Source of the DNA: Mucilaginibacter sp. OK283
GTDB lineage: Bacteria; Bacteroidota; Bacteroidia; Sphingobacteriales; Sphingobacteriaceae
Direction of reading: 5' to 3'
DNA: 64,000 nucleotides
Assembly: GCF_900110415.1 (NCBI RefSeq)
Contig: NZ_FODR01000001.1
Span: 744,001 to 808,000, forward strand
Shown here: piece by piece, positions 36,712 to 45,585 of the stretch
Layout: each line of letters starts with the position of its first letter
Position numbering within the stretch: the stretch's first letter is position 1
Made by a program: the position numbers and the translations under genes
Notes under the pieces: generated by a model
Seen by the model: the letters and a program-made list of their open reading frames with translations, nothing else
Databases searched by the model: none
Told to the model about the DNA's origin: nothing

Positions 36712-37314
36712 ATGCGTCCAAAAAACTTAGATAAAGAGCAAGCCATCCGTACCATAGCCTTGCAAATAATTGCCGACGAAGGGCTGGAAAACCTCACCAT
36801 GCAAAAGCTGGCTAAGGCAGCCAATATCTCGCCGCGCACCATCTATATCAAATACGAAAACAAAGAAGATCTGCTGGTGAAGCTTTTTATTGAAGAAGTT
36901 TTGGGCGCTTACGAAAAAGCACTTTTAGCCGGGTTCGACCCTGCAATGCCTTTTGCCGATGGCTTAAAAAAGATTTGGCTAAACGCGTTTGAATACCTTA
37001 CCGGCAACAGGCATGCCTTCGCGCTTATCCGGCATGGCAAAAGCTCGCCTTTGTTGAACAGGGCTTACCAGCAGGCAAACATACAGGAAGGGTATTTTTT
37101 TGCCCCTATTCGCCAATTTTTTCAGCTAAATATAGCGGCGGGGTTAATAAAAAACTTTCCGCATGATGCGCTCCGGGCATTGCTGTTTTCGGCCATTTTT
37201 GATTTGGTTACCGAATACTTTGATTACCAGGAGCGTCCAACTCAAATTATTACCCAACAAACCCTTTTAGATTGCTGCGATGTGCTGATAAAAGGGATAA
37301 TGATTAATCCATAA
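36712..37314 (+). CDS. TetR-family transcriptional regulator
   Basis: A 200-residue regulator. N-terminal helix-turn-helix: AIRTIALQIIADEGLENLTMQKLAKAANISPRTIYIKYENKEDLLVKLF. The remainder is a helical ligand-binding domain. It lies 7 bp upstream of the TetX-like monooxygenase gene in the same operon, so it most likely represses its own operon through the nested palindrome just upstream and is relieved by a small-molecule ligand. The regulator-first, co-directional order differs from the divergent tetR/tetA layout. Confidence 0.93.
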   Translation: MRPKNLDKEQAIRTIALQIIADEGLENLTMQKLAKAANISPRTIYIKYENKEDLLVKLFIEEVLGAYEKALLAGFDPAMPFADGLKKIWLNAFEYLTGNRHAFALIRHGKSSPLLNRAYQQANIQEGYFFAPIRQFFQLNIAAGLIKNFPHDALRALLFSAIFDLVTEYFDYQERPTQIITQQTLLDCCDVLIKGIMINP

Positions 37315-37321
37315 TAAAACA

Positions 37322-38464
37322 ATGAATACCATTAAAAGTAAAAAAATAGCCATTATAGGTGCTGGTCCGGGCGGGCTTACCCTGGCAAGGTTGCTGCAAA
37401 TGAATGGCAGCAACATAAAAGTTTATGAACGTGATGCCCACGCCGATGCACGCCCAAAAGGCGCAACGCTCGATCTGCATGACGATTCGGGACTTAAGGC
37501 TATTCGCGAGGCCGGGCTTATGGATGCCTTTATGGCCAATTACCGTCCCGATGCCGGCAGGATGCGCATAGCAGATAAAAATGCAAATATCGTACTGGAA
37601 GATAACGAAGAAAAAGAGGGCGCGCATTTCCGCCCGGAAATTGATCGTGGCCCATTGCAAAAAATCCTGCTGGAATCATTACAACCCGGAACGGTGATAT
37701 GGGACAGCCAGTTTTCGGCACTACATCCCCAGGGCGCTGGCTGGCAAATTGACTTTAAAAATGGCAATTCCAATTATGCCGATGTGGTAATTGCTGCGGA
37801 TGGCGCCAACTCCAAAATCCGCCCTTATATTACGCCCATTAAGCCTTTTTACTCGGGCGTTACGGTGGTAGAGGGGGCTGTTTATAATTCGGCCATAGCC
37901 AGCCCGCGCATTCATCAGCTTTTAAATGGCGGCAAGATATTTGCCATGGGCGATGAAAAATCCATCATTGTAAGCTCAAAAGGCGATGGCAGCCTGGTAT
38001 TTTATACCGGCTGTAACAAGCCCGAACATTGGGGCCGCGAAAGCGGGATTGATTTTACCGATAAAACGCAGGTTATTGCCTGGTTTAAACGTGAATTTAC
38101 AGGCTGGGACAACATTTGGCTGGAACTGTTTGAAAGTGCCGATGCTGCCTTTGTATTGCGCCCTCAATATTGTATGCCGCTTGATCAAACCTGGGATGCA
38201 CTGCCCAACTTAACTATACTTGGCGATGCAGCCCACCTGATGCCCCCTTATGCAGGCGAAGGCGTAAATATGGCCATGCTGGATGCGTTGGAACTAAGCC
38301 AATGCCTTACCGGCGATAATTTTACAGATCTGCCATCTGCAATTGCGGCTTACGAAAACCAAATGCGCATGCGGGCATCCCAGGTTGCTGCCACCACCAT
38401 GGAATCAACAGCGGCGCTGCATTCAAAGGATGCTTTAGCTTATTTAATAGATGTGATTAGTTAA
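37322..38464 (+). CDS. FAD-dependent monooxygenase, TetX-like
   Basis: A 380-residue class A flavin monooxygenase. The FAD motif GAGPGG is at residues 13-18, the RPEIDRGPLQKILLESL stretch follows at ~104-120, and the second FAD motif GDAAHLMPPYAGEGVNMAMLDALELS has Asp302. Features GATLDLHDDSG, PEIDR and GDAAHLMPP match my knowledge of TetX tetracycline-inactivating enzymes (TLDLHKGSG, PEINR, GDAAHLMPPFAGQGVN). This places it in the TetX-like group rather than generic hydroxylases. Whether it acts on tetracyclines is unknown; many relatives do not. Regulated by the upstream TetR, presumably. Confidence 0.9.
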   Translation: MNTIKSKKIAIIGAGPGGLTLARLLQMNGSNIKVYERDAHADARPKGATLDLHDDSGLKAIREAGLMDAFMANYRPDAGRMRIADKNANIVLEDNEEKEGAHFRPEIDRGPLQKILLESLQPGTVIWDSQFSALHPQGAGWQIDFKNGNSNYADVVIAADGANSKIRPYITPIKPFYSGVTVVEGAVYNSAIASPRIHQLLNGGKIFAMGDEKSIIVSSKGDGSLVFYTGCNKPEHWGRESGIDFTDKTQVIAWFKREFTGWDNIWLELFESADAAFVLRPQYCMPLDQTWDALPNLTILGDAAHLMPPYAGEGVNMAMLDALELSQCLTGDNFTDLPSAIAAYENQMRMRASQVAATTMESTAALHSKDALAYLIDVIS

Positions 38465-38503
38465 ACCAATGCTACAATTAAGCAAATTCAGCGCCGAAGG
38501 TTA

Positions 38504-40339
38504 TTACACCACAACCGGTTCAATCTTCAATGCCTTGCCTTCGCGCAGTAACTCCTGGGTAATCGCGCGGGTATAGGTCTTGATTTCTTCCTGAAAATCG
38601 GCAACGGATGCACCGGTACGGATCTCTTCCAGGCGTTTTTCCCAGTTACCTGTCAGTTCGGCCTGGGCTATTTGCTGGTTTTTTACCACCTGGTATACCG
38701 CCAGCCCGGTTGGGGTAGGTGCCAGGTTCTTTTTTTCGCGGAGGATGTAGTTACGTTTCAGCAATGTTTCGATAATGGATGCACGGGTAGCCGGGGTGCC
38801 CAGGCCACTATCCTTCATGGCATAACGCAATTCTTCGTCGTCAATTTCTTTTCCGGCCGTTTCTAAAGCTTTAAGCAGGCTGGCTTCGTTATAAAGAGGC
38901 TTGGGCTTGGTTTGTTTCTCTAACAAAGCCTTATCTGTAATAGGCAGCATTTCGCCCTGTTGTACTTTGGGCAGGGTTGGGTTTTCCTCGTCCTTTTTTT
39001 CCTCGTCGGTATCGTTAAATACGGCCCGCCAGCCCGGTGTTTGTATAACGGTACCGCTGGCCATAAACAACGAGCCTGATTCGATGGTAATCTTGGTGAT
39101 CTCCTTAATACAATCCTGGTGAAATGCTTCCAGCATGCGGCCGGCAACCATATCGTAAACAGCCTGTTTATCGGGCGTTAGCTGGTAAGGAGGTTCGCCG
39201 GTGGTTAGTATGGCATGGTGGTCGGTTACCTTTTTGGCGTTTACACTGCGCTTGCTCAGCTTGGCCCCATATAACAGGGTGGCCTGTTTGCCAAAGTCGG
39301 GGTGCTCCTTTAACTTTTCAATCAAATCAGGTACGCCGGCAAATACATCATCACCAATATAACGACTGCCTGTACGCGGATAGGTTACCAGCTTACCCTC
39401 GTACAGGTTTTGGAGGATGTTAAGGGTTTGATCGGCAGTGAAGCCCTTGCGTTTGTTGGCTTCCTGCTGCAGGCTGCTCAGGTCGTGCAATAAGGGTGGT
39501 GGTTCTTTACGGGGCTTGGCCTCTACATTAACAACATGAGCACCTTGCGGAAAGCCCGATGCCACATCCTGTACCTTATCAAAAATAACCTGCGCTTCTT
39601 CTTTAGTTTTAAAGTTGCTTACCGAAATGGCTTTAAACACCTGCCCGTCCTTATCGGGCTGAATGCTTACCTGGTAATACAACTGGGGCACAAAATTCTT
39701 ATTATCCAGGTAGCGCGAACAGATCATGGCCAGTGTAGGAGTTTGCACCCTGCCTAACGACAGTACGCCCCTATTGCCCGACGACAGGCTTAAGGCCTGG
39801 GTGGCATTCATCCCCACCAGCCAATCCGACTGTGACCGGCAATGCGCCGAATTGAACAGCGTATCATAATCGCTGCCCGGTTTCAGGTTGCGGAAACCTT
39901 CTTTAATAGCCTCATCCGTTTGTGATGAGATCCAGAGCCTTTTAAAAGGCTTTTTGCATTTAAGATAATAATAAATATAGCGAAATATGAGTTCGCCCTC
40001 GCGCCCCGCATCCGTTGCTACAATAATTTCGGTAGCTTCGTCAAACAGGCTTTTGATAATATCCAGCTGTTTTTTCACCGATGGATCATCAATCATCCCA
40101 TCCTTTGATTTTACCTTACGGATAGAGAGTTTGAATTTGGGCGGCAGCATAGGCAGGTTTTGAACGCTCCAGCCGTAATAGCCGTATTCTTGCGGGGCTG
40201 CCAGTTGTAGCAAGTGGCCAAATGCCCAGGTAAAAGTATAGCCCTTCCCCTCCATATAGCCGTCTTTTTTGGTGGTAGCACCAAATACTTTGGCAATTTC
40301 GCGGGCAACGGATGGCTTTTCGGCTATAATAACTTTCAT
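38504..40339 (-). CDS. topB: DNA topoisomerase III (type IA)
   Basis: A 611-residue type IA topoisomerase. TOPRIM acidic triad in DAGREGE (110-116), LGRVQTPTLAMI, and the catalytic Tyr320 in VTYPRTGSRY. It decatenates replication or recombination intermediates. No C-terminal zinc fingers are visible, as in short TopB/TraE-like forms. I start it at the ATG at 40337-40339, where MKVIIAEKPSVAREIA begins; the six residues of the longer frame are leader. Topoisomerase III of this length is common in Bacteroidota chromosomes. Confidence 0.95.
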   Translation of the reverse strand: MKVIIAEKPSVAREIAKVFGATTKKDGYMEGKGYTFTWAFGHLLQLAAPQEYGYYGWSVQNLPMLPPKFKLSIRKVKSKDGMIDDPSVKKQLDIIKSLFDEATEIIVATDAGREGELIFRYIYYYLKCKKPFKRLWISSQTDEAIKEGFRNLKPGSDYDTLFNSAHCRSQSDWLVGMNATQALSLSSGNRGVLSLGRVQTPTLAMICSRYLDNKNFVPQLYYQVSIQPDKDGQVFKAISVSNFKTKEEAQVIFDKVQDVASGFPQGAHVVNVEAKPRKEPPPLLHDLSSLQQEANKRKGFTADQTLNILQNLYEGKLVTYPRTGSRYIGDDVFAGVPDLIEKLKEHPDFGKQATLLYGAKLSKRSVNAKKVTDHHAILTTGEPPYQLTPDKQAVYDMVAGRMLEAFHQDCIKEITKITIESGSLFMASGTVIQTPGWRAVFNDTDEEKKDEENPTLPKVQQGEMLPITDKALLEKQTKPKPLYNEASLLKALETAGKEIDDEELRYAMKDSGLGTPATRASIIETLLKRNYILREKKNLAPTPTGLAVYQVVKNQQIAQAELTGNWEKRLEEIRTGASVADFQEEIKTYTRAITQELLREGKALKIEPVVV

Positions 40340-40559
40340 TTGAGTTCGTTGGTTCACTTGTTCATTAGTTTATTGGTGAATAGTTTGATACTCATCGCTT
40401 CGATATTCGCGTAGCTTAATTGTTTGCAAGCAATACGATAAGCGGGGCGACCAACAAATTAATTTAGAACCGGGGAACAAATATATAAACTAAAGGCGCC
40501 ACAGAAGCAAACTAATTACCAAGGAAGTGGCGAGCTATGCTAAGACACAACAAAATCAA

Positions 40560-40580
40560 AAAAGAACCTGCATATCAGGT
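40560..40580 (-). terminator. Weak terminator candidate after the amidohydrolase gene
   Basis: ACCTG (40566-40570) and CAGGT (40576-40580) form a short stem; on the minus strand it is followed by TTCTTTTTTG. It sits directly after the stop of the leftward amidohydrolase gene. Confidence 0.35.
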
Positions 40581-40586
40581 CAAGGA

Positions 40587-41861
40587 TTATTTTTGATAAA
40601 TCCTACCTCTTTTAATCACCATTTCTACCGATTTAATGTTGTCTATATCATTTAAAGGGTTGTGAGTAAGCACCAATAAATCTGCATCCATACCAACACC
40701 GATACTTCCCTTGGTAGCTTGCAGGTTTAATGCGGCCGCGCTATTTTTTGTCGCCGCCACAATGGCATCAAAAGGACTAAACGCAGCATCGGTTATGAGC
40801 AATCGCATTTCGTCTTGTACAAATTGTTCCTGATCATCATCAGTACCGGCACAAATAGTGACGCCTGCTTTGTAAGCCCGCGCAGTAATCCGTTTGGCAA
40901 TCTCATAATCCCATTGCATCGATGTGTCACTTGTCGCCCATTTTTTATAAGTCAGCAGCGTTGCATCAAATACGGTGTGATGTTGTTTCATCTGGCTGAA
41001 CAATTCATCAAGCGCTGGTACCGCTTTATCCCAAAAAGCGGCATCATGATGGCTTTTCTTCCAAAAATCGGGCACCTTATCAATTTTTTCATAGATCAGC
41101 AACGGTGCGTGTGAAATGGAAATACAGCCGGCTTTAACAAGGTCGGAAGGCTTTGCACCCTGCAACCAGGCATGCGACCATACCGACATGTTCTGTCTTT
41201 TTGCTTCATCTACAATTTTGTTGGCTAATACGCCGGAAAGATTTGCATATAATTTAATACCACTGGCTCCGCATCCTTTTGCCTGGGCCACCGCCAACAG
41301 CATATTAGTTGTATCTGTTACCGCTTTCATATAGGGCATATTTCCTGCCATACCACCTTTAGTAGCTGCTTGTGTTCTTGGATCACTAAAAAATGAAGGG
41401 CCTGCCATTAATGCAGAATAGTAAATTTCCGGTGATGTTATTTCACCTTCATTGGCATCGCGGCCAAGTTCGGCCAATACCCTTCCATCGCCCGCCATAT
41501 CCCTAACTGTTGTTATGCCGCTGTAAAGCATTTGCTTTAATGCCTCTAAAGTGTGTGAACGATTATCTGTACCGCTTGGGTCGGTAGCCATATGCACATG
41601 ACTATCAATTAAACCAGGGAGTAAATATTTCCCCTTTAAACTAACCACGACGGCAGAATCAGGAAATGTCCTGGTTCCGGTTGGAAGAATTTCGGTAATT
41701 CGCCCATCCATAATCACAACAGTCTGATGCATGGCCGGGGCCTGATGCCCGGCATCAATTATAGTTGCGTCGTTAAGTACTAAGAGGTGTGGTTTAAACT
41801 GCGCGTAAGAAAGGCAGGGAATCAAACAAAAAAATAAGATATAACAAGAGTAAAATTTCAT
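40587..41861 (-). CDS. Secreted amidohydrolase-family enzyme
   Basis: A 424-residue protein with a signal peptide (YILFFCLIPCLSYAQ). The metallo-dependent hydrolase pattern is complete: PGLIDSHVHMATDP, GASGIKLYA, WSHAWLQGA, CISISHAPLL, ICAGTDDDQEQ and the late GSIGVGMDADLLVLTHNPLNDI. Such exported amidohydrolases include imidazolonepropionase-like peptidases and prolidase-like enzymes. The substrate cannot be told from sequence. Transcribed alone, with topB downstream on the same strand. Confidence 0.9.
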   Translation of the reverse strand: MKFYSCYILFFCLIPCLSYAQFKPHLLVLNDATIIDAGHQAPAMHQTVVIMDGRITEILPTGTRTFPDSAVVVSLKGKYLLPGLIDSHVHMATDPSGTDNRSHTLEALKQMLYSGITTVRDMAGDGRVLAELGRDANEGEITSPEIYYSALMAGPSFFSDPRTQAATKGGMAGNMPYMKAVTDTTNMLLAVAQAKGCGASGIKLYANLSGVLANKIVDEAKRQNMSVWSHAWLQGAKPSDLVKAGCISISHAPLLIYEKIDKVPDFWKKSHHDAAFWDKAVPALDELFSQMKQHHTVFDATLLTYKKWATSDTSMQWDYEIAKRITARAYKAGVTICAGTDDDQEQFVQDEMRLLITDAAFSPFDAIVAATKNSAAALNLQATKGSIGVGMDADLLVLTHNPLNDIDNIKSVEMVIKRGRIYQK

Positions 41862-42052
41862 ACTTCCGGCTTGGGTAATTCAATGTTACTGCAATTTAAC
41901 AATTATTATCCGGCAAATAGTGGCGTGCGCCTGTGTTTTCAGTTTTATCAGCCCTACACATTTTTAGAGGAGATCTGATAAATCATCCTGCCGCCATAAC
42001 CAAGCTCCCGCCAAACCAGGCCAATGAACTAATGAACCAGTGAACCAATGAA

Positions 42053-42409
42053 CTAACGGAGCGCCTCATATATCTCGGCAGCAAGTAAGCCACTGCCGCC
42101 ACCGTAGTGTTGTACAATGCGGATATCAGGCTTACAATTACGAAAGTATTGGCTAAGCCGGTTTTCAGATTCGGGTGGGATGCCGCCACCGAGGAGTACC
42201 AGGGTAAACCTCTGCGCATCAAAAGCCTGGATAGCTTCATCGTCGGTTTGGCAGCCGGTGGCATTCCAGGCCGGATTGTTGTTCACCAGGCGCACTACCG
42301 TTGCCAAAATTTCGGGGTGGCGACCGATGACGAGGATAGGAACAGCGGGAGCTGAAGCCCCGCCTAAATCCTCCCCTGAAGGGGAGGACTTTTGATTATC
42401 TTGATTCAT
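42053..42409 (-). CDS. Degenerate receiver-like protein with intergenic repeat in its N-terminus
   Basis: A 118-residue protein. From about residue 21 it has the alternating pattern of a response-regulator receiver (ILVIGRHPEILATVVRLVNN, DEAIQAFDAQRFTLVLLGGGIPP, DIRIVQHYGG). The phospho-accepting Asp position reads LLGGG, so phosphorylation is not expected. Residues 6-19 (KSSPSGEDLGGAS) are encoded by a 39-bp copy of the intergenic repeat also present at 44119-44157; either the repeat was captured in frame, or the true start lies after it and no good start exists there. The gene's reality is likely but not certain. Confidence 0.6.
   Translation of the reverse strand: MNQDNQKSSPSGEDLGGASAPAVPILVIGRHPEILATVVRLVNNNPAWNATGCQTDDEAIQAFDAQRFTLVLLGGGIPPESENRLSQYFRNCKPDIRIVQHYGGGSGLLAAEIYEALR
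42354..42392. repeat. Copy of the TCCCCT-palindrome repeat inside a gene
   Basis: Thirty-six of 39 positions match 44119-44157. Both contain the palindromic core CTCCCCT(G/A)AAGGGGA(G/A). This copy lies in the first codons of the receiver-like gene, translated as SSPSGEDLGG. Confidence 0.85.
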
Positions 42410-42453
42410 AGTTGTTATATTTTACTGTCATTGATTATCAATACCACATATCC

Positions 42454-42537
42454 GTCATTGCGAGGTACGAAGCAATCTCCGAACTGAGCAAATCCGCTTA
42501 GCAGGCGACGAGGTTGCCACGCTGCGCTCGCAATGAC
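42454..42537. repeat. Intergenic inverted repeat of GTCATTGCGAG type
   Basis: GTCATTGCGAG (42454-42464) and CTCGCAATGAC (42527-42537) are exact complements bounding an 84-bp unit. A single half (GTCATTGCGAGGCACGAAGC) stands at 12248-12267 beside the Roco gene, showing the family is dispersed. Confidence 0.8.
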
Positions 42538-42633
42538 ATAGTTTTAATCCATTTCATGCATCATCTACACATCTTAAACAGCAAAGCCATAAACGAAGTT
42601 AATTTGCATATCTGCACATTTAAAATCTGCACA

Positions 42634-43350
42634 TCAAAAGCTCATCGGCACTTCCATCAGTAAAAATTCCGCGTCGGTGCTTGCGGTGATGGTAAAACTT
42701 TCGGCATCCCAAATACCCAATGCATCACGGGTGCCAACCGCTTGCCCATCAATCTGCACTTCGCCGCTTAATACAAATGCGTATACGCCGTTGCCGGGTT
42801 TGTGGATAGTATAATCAGTACTTACGCCTGCATCAAATTTACCCAGGTTAAACCATGCGTCCTGGTGAATCCATACACCTGCATCGTCCGGATTGGGCGA
42901 TAGTACCTGTTGCAGTTTATTATGGCGGTCATCAAGATTAAGGGTAAGCTGGTCGTACCGGGGCTCAACGTTGCGTTGGTTGGGATAAATCCAGATTTGC
43001 AGAAATTTTACCCGCTTGTCGGGGTCCTGGTTGTACTCGCTGTGATAAATACCGGTACCGGCGCTCATAGCCTGGATGTCGCCATTTTTAATAACGGCCA
43101 CATTATTCATGCTGTCTTCATGCTCCAGGTTGCCTTCCAATGGTATGCTAATGATCTCCATGTTATCATGCGGATGTTTGCCAAAGCCCATCCCGGCGTC
43201 CACAGTATCGTCATTTAAAACGCGCAGTGCGCCAAAGTTCATTCTTTCGGGGTTGTAATAACTGCCAAAGCTGAAAGAATGGTAGCTGTTCAGCCAGCCG
43301 TGGTTAGCGTGCCCCCTTGTTTCGGCTTTATGTAAAATGGTTTGTGCCAT
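42634..43350 (-). CDS. Pirin family protein
   Basis: A 238-residue bicupin. The metal-binding residues H59 and H61 (FGKHPHDNMEIISIPLEG) and H103 and E105 (GTGIYHSEYN) match the pirin pattern, with the C-terminal cupin half following. Bacterial pirins include quercetin 2,3-dioxygenase-like enzymes and regulatory proteins. It lies downstream of the Crp-like gene on the same strand (182-bp gap). Confidence 0.93.
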   Translation of the reverse strand: MAQTILHKAETRGHANHGWLNSYHSFSFGSYYNPERMNFGALRVLNDDTVDAGMGFGKHPHDNMEIISIPLEGNLEHEDSMNNVAVIKNGDIQAMSAGTGIYHSEYNQDPDKRVKFLQIWIYPNQRNVEPRYDQLTLNLDDRHNKLQQVLSPNPDDAGVWIHQDAWFNLGKFDAGVSTDYTIHKPGNGVYAFVLSGEVQIDGQAVGTRDALGIWDAESFTITASTDAEFLLMEVPMSF

Positions 43351-43532
43351 GATGTTGTTTCCTCTGTTTTGTTGATATAAAGGTACAGCGGATTTGGCAA
43401 GGGGGAGTTGATGTAGATTAAGTTTTTCAGGTTCGGGTTGCGTGGTTCGAGGTGTGGGTGGCAGAGCCTGAGAAAAAACGGTTGAAACTGTATCCGCCTT
43501 GCCACCAGTACCCCGAACCTCGCAACCGGCAA

Positions 43533-44111
43533 CTACCTTCTGCTCCTCATCCTGCTAAAAAATTCCGGCGTAACGCCAATGTATGATGCTATTTGCTTTT
43601 GGGGCAGGGTGTAGATCAGCGTGGGGTAGCGTTTGCAAAAGTTGTTGTAGCGGTCTTCGGCCGTAAGGCTGAGGCCGTCAATAAGGCGTTGCTGACTTGC
43701 AACCAGCGAATTCTCTACCAATACCCGGAAAAAGTGCTCAAACTTGGGAATTTGCTTATACAACGCTTCCTGGTTGGCTTTACTCAGCAACAATACTTCA
43801 GTATCTTCCAGCGCCTCTACGTTCAGAATGCCCGGCTTTTGGCTTATCAGGCTGTACATATCGGCCATCCACCAATCTACCGGGGCAAAGCTTAGCACAT
43901 GTTCAATGCCATTTTTATCAACCGTAAACCCGCGCAGGCAGCCCGAAGTAACAAAGGCCGAGTGTTTGCATATATCGCCATCGCTCAACCAAAATTGTTT
44001 GCGCTTTATGGTTTGCGGCCGTAGCATGCCGGTAAAAATACTCTGCTCATCGGCGGTTAAATGAATGTGTTTGGCAATGTTGTTTAGTATAAGGATAAAT
44101 GACATATACAA
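43533..44111 (-). CDS. Crp/Fnr-family regulator
   Basis: A 192-residue protein with an N-terminal cyclic-nucleotide-binding-like beta barrel (SAFVTSGCLRGFTVDKNGIEHVLSFAPVDWWMADMYSLISQKPGILNVEALEDTEVLLLSKANQEALYKQIPKFEHFFRVLVENSLVASQQRLID) and a short C-terminal helix-turn-helix (TLPQKQIASYIGVTPEFFSRMRSRR). The cAMP-contact residues are not conserved in an obvious way, as is usual in Bacteroidota members. Possibly controls the pirin gene; typical length for the group. Confidence 0.88.
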   Translation of the reverse strand: MYMSFILILNNIAKHIHLTADEQSIFTGMLRPQTIKRKQFWLSDGDICKHSAFVTSGCLRGFTVDKNGIEHVLSFAPVDWWMADMYSLISQKPGILNVEALEDTEVLLLSKANQEALYKQIPKFEHFFRVLVENSLVASQQRLIDGLSLTAEDRYNNFCKRYPTLIYTLPQKQIASYIGVTPEFFSRMRSRR

Positions 44112-44406
44112 AGGTAAGGAAGCCCCACCTAAATCCTCCCCTAAAGGGGAAGACTTTAAAAGAATAACATGCCAATTAAAAGTCTCCCCCTTCAGGGAGA
44201 GATTTAGAGCAGGGCTTCCCCATGCTAATATCCTTGAAGTTTATGCTAATAAAGCGGGTTGTAATAAAAAAAATTATCTTTATGATTGTGACCGGCTTTG
44301 GGCTCATTGTGCATAAAGCAAGCGTTACAGCAAATAAATAAGGTATTGCATTTTACCAATTGATGCATTATTGATTTTTTACTAACAGATAACCTATGTT
44401 TTTAAG
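44112..44406. repeat. Inverted repeat upstream of the DUF2961 operon
   Basis: No gene is visible in this 295-bp gap. Positions 44118-44219 form a long inverted repeat. The left arm (from GGAAGCCCCACC to GAAGACTTT, 44118-44157) faces the right arm (AAAGTCTCCCCC to GGGCTTCC, 44179-44219), with some mismatches. The left arm is the same repeat found inside the receiver-like gene at 42354-42392. Confidence 0.8.
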
Positions 44407-45585
44407 ATGAAAAATTATGTTTTATTATTGCTGAGCTGGATGTTTGTTTTACTGGCAACACCGGCCGCGTTTGCCCAAAAAAAGTTTAATGGTTTGGATG
44501 TCGGCCTTGGCAACCTGTACCGTACCAGCGATGCCAAAACCCGGTCGATAAGCCCCGAAAATTTTAATGGAGAAAAGGGTAAAGGCGGCATGGCCACTAC
44601 CGGTACGGGAAGTAACGCATCCCGCGATTTGGGCCAAACCTGGAAGGTGAGCCCAAGCGTTGTCATAAAAAAACACACCACCTTTACCATTGCCGAAATT
44701 AACGAAAGCGGCGCTATACAACACATCTGGATGACGCCTACCGGCAACTGGCGCTACAGTATACTCCGTTTTTATTGGGACGATGAAACTACCCCCGCTG
44801 TTGAAGTTCCCGTTGGCGACTTTTTTTGCATGGGCTGGGGCAAATATTCGCCGCTGGCCAGTTTAGCGGTGGCAGTTAACCCGGGCAGTGCCTTTAATTG
44901 CTACTGGCCTATGCCGTTCCGCAAAAAATGCCGCATCACCATGGAAAACATTGATGATAACGATATGGTGCTCTATTATCAGGTTGATTATACGCTAACG
45001 GATATTCCCGATGATGCTGGCTACTTCCACGCGCAGTTTAGGCGTACCAACCCGCTGCCCTATAAAAAAGATTATGTTTTGGTGGATAGCATTGCAGGCA
45101 AGGGACAGTATGTGGGCACTTATTTAGCCTATGGCAGCCACAAAAACGGCTGGTGGGGCGAGGGCGAGATTAAGTTTTTTATGGATGGCGATACCAAATT
45201 CCCTACTATAAACGGCACCGGTACCGAGGATTATTTCTGCGGATCATATGACTTTGATACCCGCCATAAGGACGCCAACGGCAAAGAGAAGAACGAAACC
45301 GAATACACCGAATTTAATACGCCCTACAGCGGCCTTGCCCAGGTAATTGGCGGCGATGGCCACTATACCGTGGCCCAGCGCTTCGGCCTGTACCGCTGGC
45401 ATATTGTTGACCCCATCAGGTTCGAAAAAAGCCTGAAAGTAACCATCCAGGCACTGGGCTGGCGACACGATGGGCGGTATATGCCTTTGCAGGATGATAT
45501 TGCATCTACCGTATTTTGGTACCAAACCGGCCCAACTAACCCATTCCCCAAATTACCCTCGCGCGACGAACTGGAAGTAAACTGA
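44407..45585 (+). CDS. DUF2961 (GH172-like) secreted glycoside hydrolase
   Basis: A 392-residue protein with signal peptide ending near FAQK. It matches DUF2961: ISPENFNGEKGKGGMATTG, HIWMTPTGNWRYSILRFYWDDETTPAVEVPVGDFFCMGWGKY, and NGTGTEDYFCGSYDF, which holds the Glu/Asp cluster expected of the GH172 active site. GH172 contains alpha-fructofuranosidases and difructose-dianhydride enzymes, and uncharacterised Bacteroidota members. The stop TGA overlaps the next ATG, so it is translationally coupled to the FAH gene. Confidence 0.92.
   Translation: MKNYVLLLLSWMFVLLATPAAFAQKKFNGLDVGLGNLYRTSDAKTRSISPENFNGEKGKGGMATTGTGSNASRDLGQTWKVSPSVVIKKHTTFTIAEINESGAIQHIWMTPTGNWRYSILRFYWDDETTPAVEVPVGDFFCMGWGKYSPLASLAVAVNPGSAFNCYWPMPFRKKCRITMENIDDNDMVLYYQVDYTLTDIPDDAGYFHAQFRRTNPLPYKKDYVLVDSIAGKGQYVGTYLAYGSHKNGWWGEGEIKFFMDGDTKFPTINGTGTEDYFCGSYDFDTRHKDANGKEKNETEYTEFNTPYSGLAQVIGGDGHYTVAQRFGLYRWHIVDPIRFEKSLKVTIQALGWRHDGRYMPLQDDIASTVFWYQTGPTNPFPKLPSRDELEVN

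Noticed and set aside
41983..42264. A 93-residue leftward frame overlapping the receiver-like gene
   Set aside because: It is out of frame with the receiver pattern and has low-complexity, unlikely composition.
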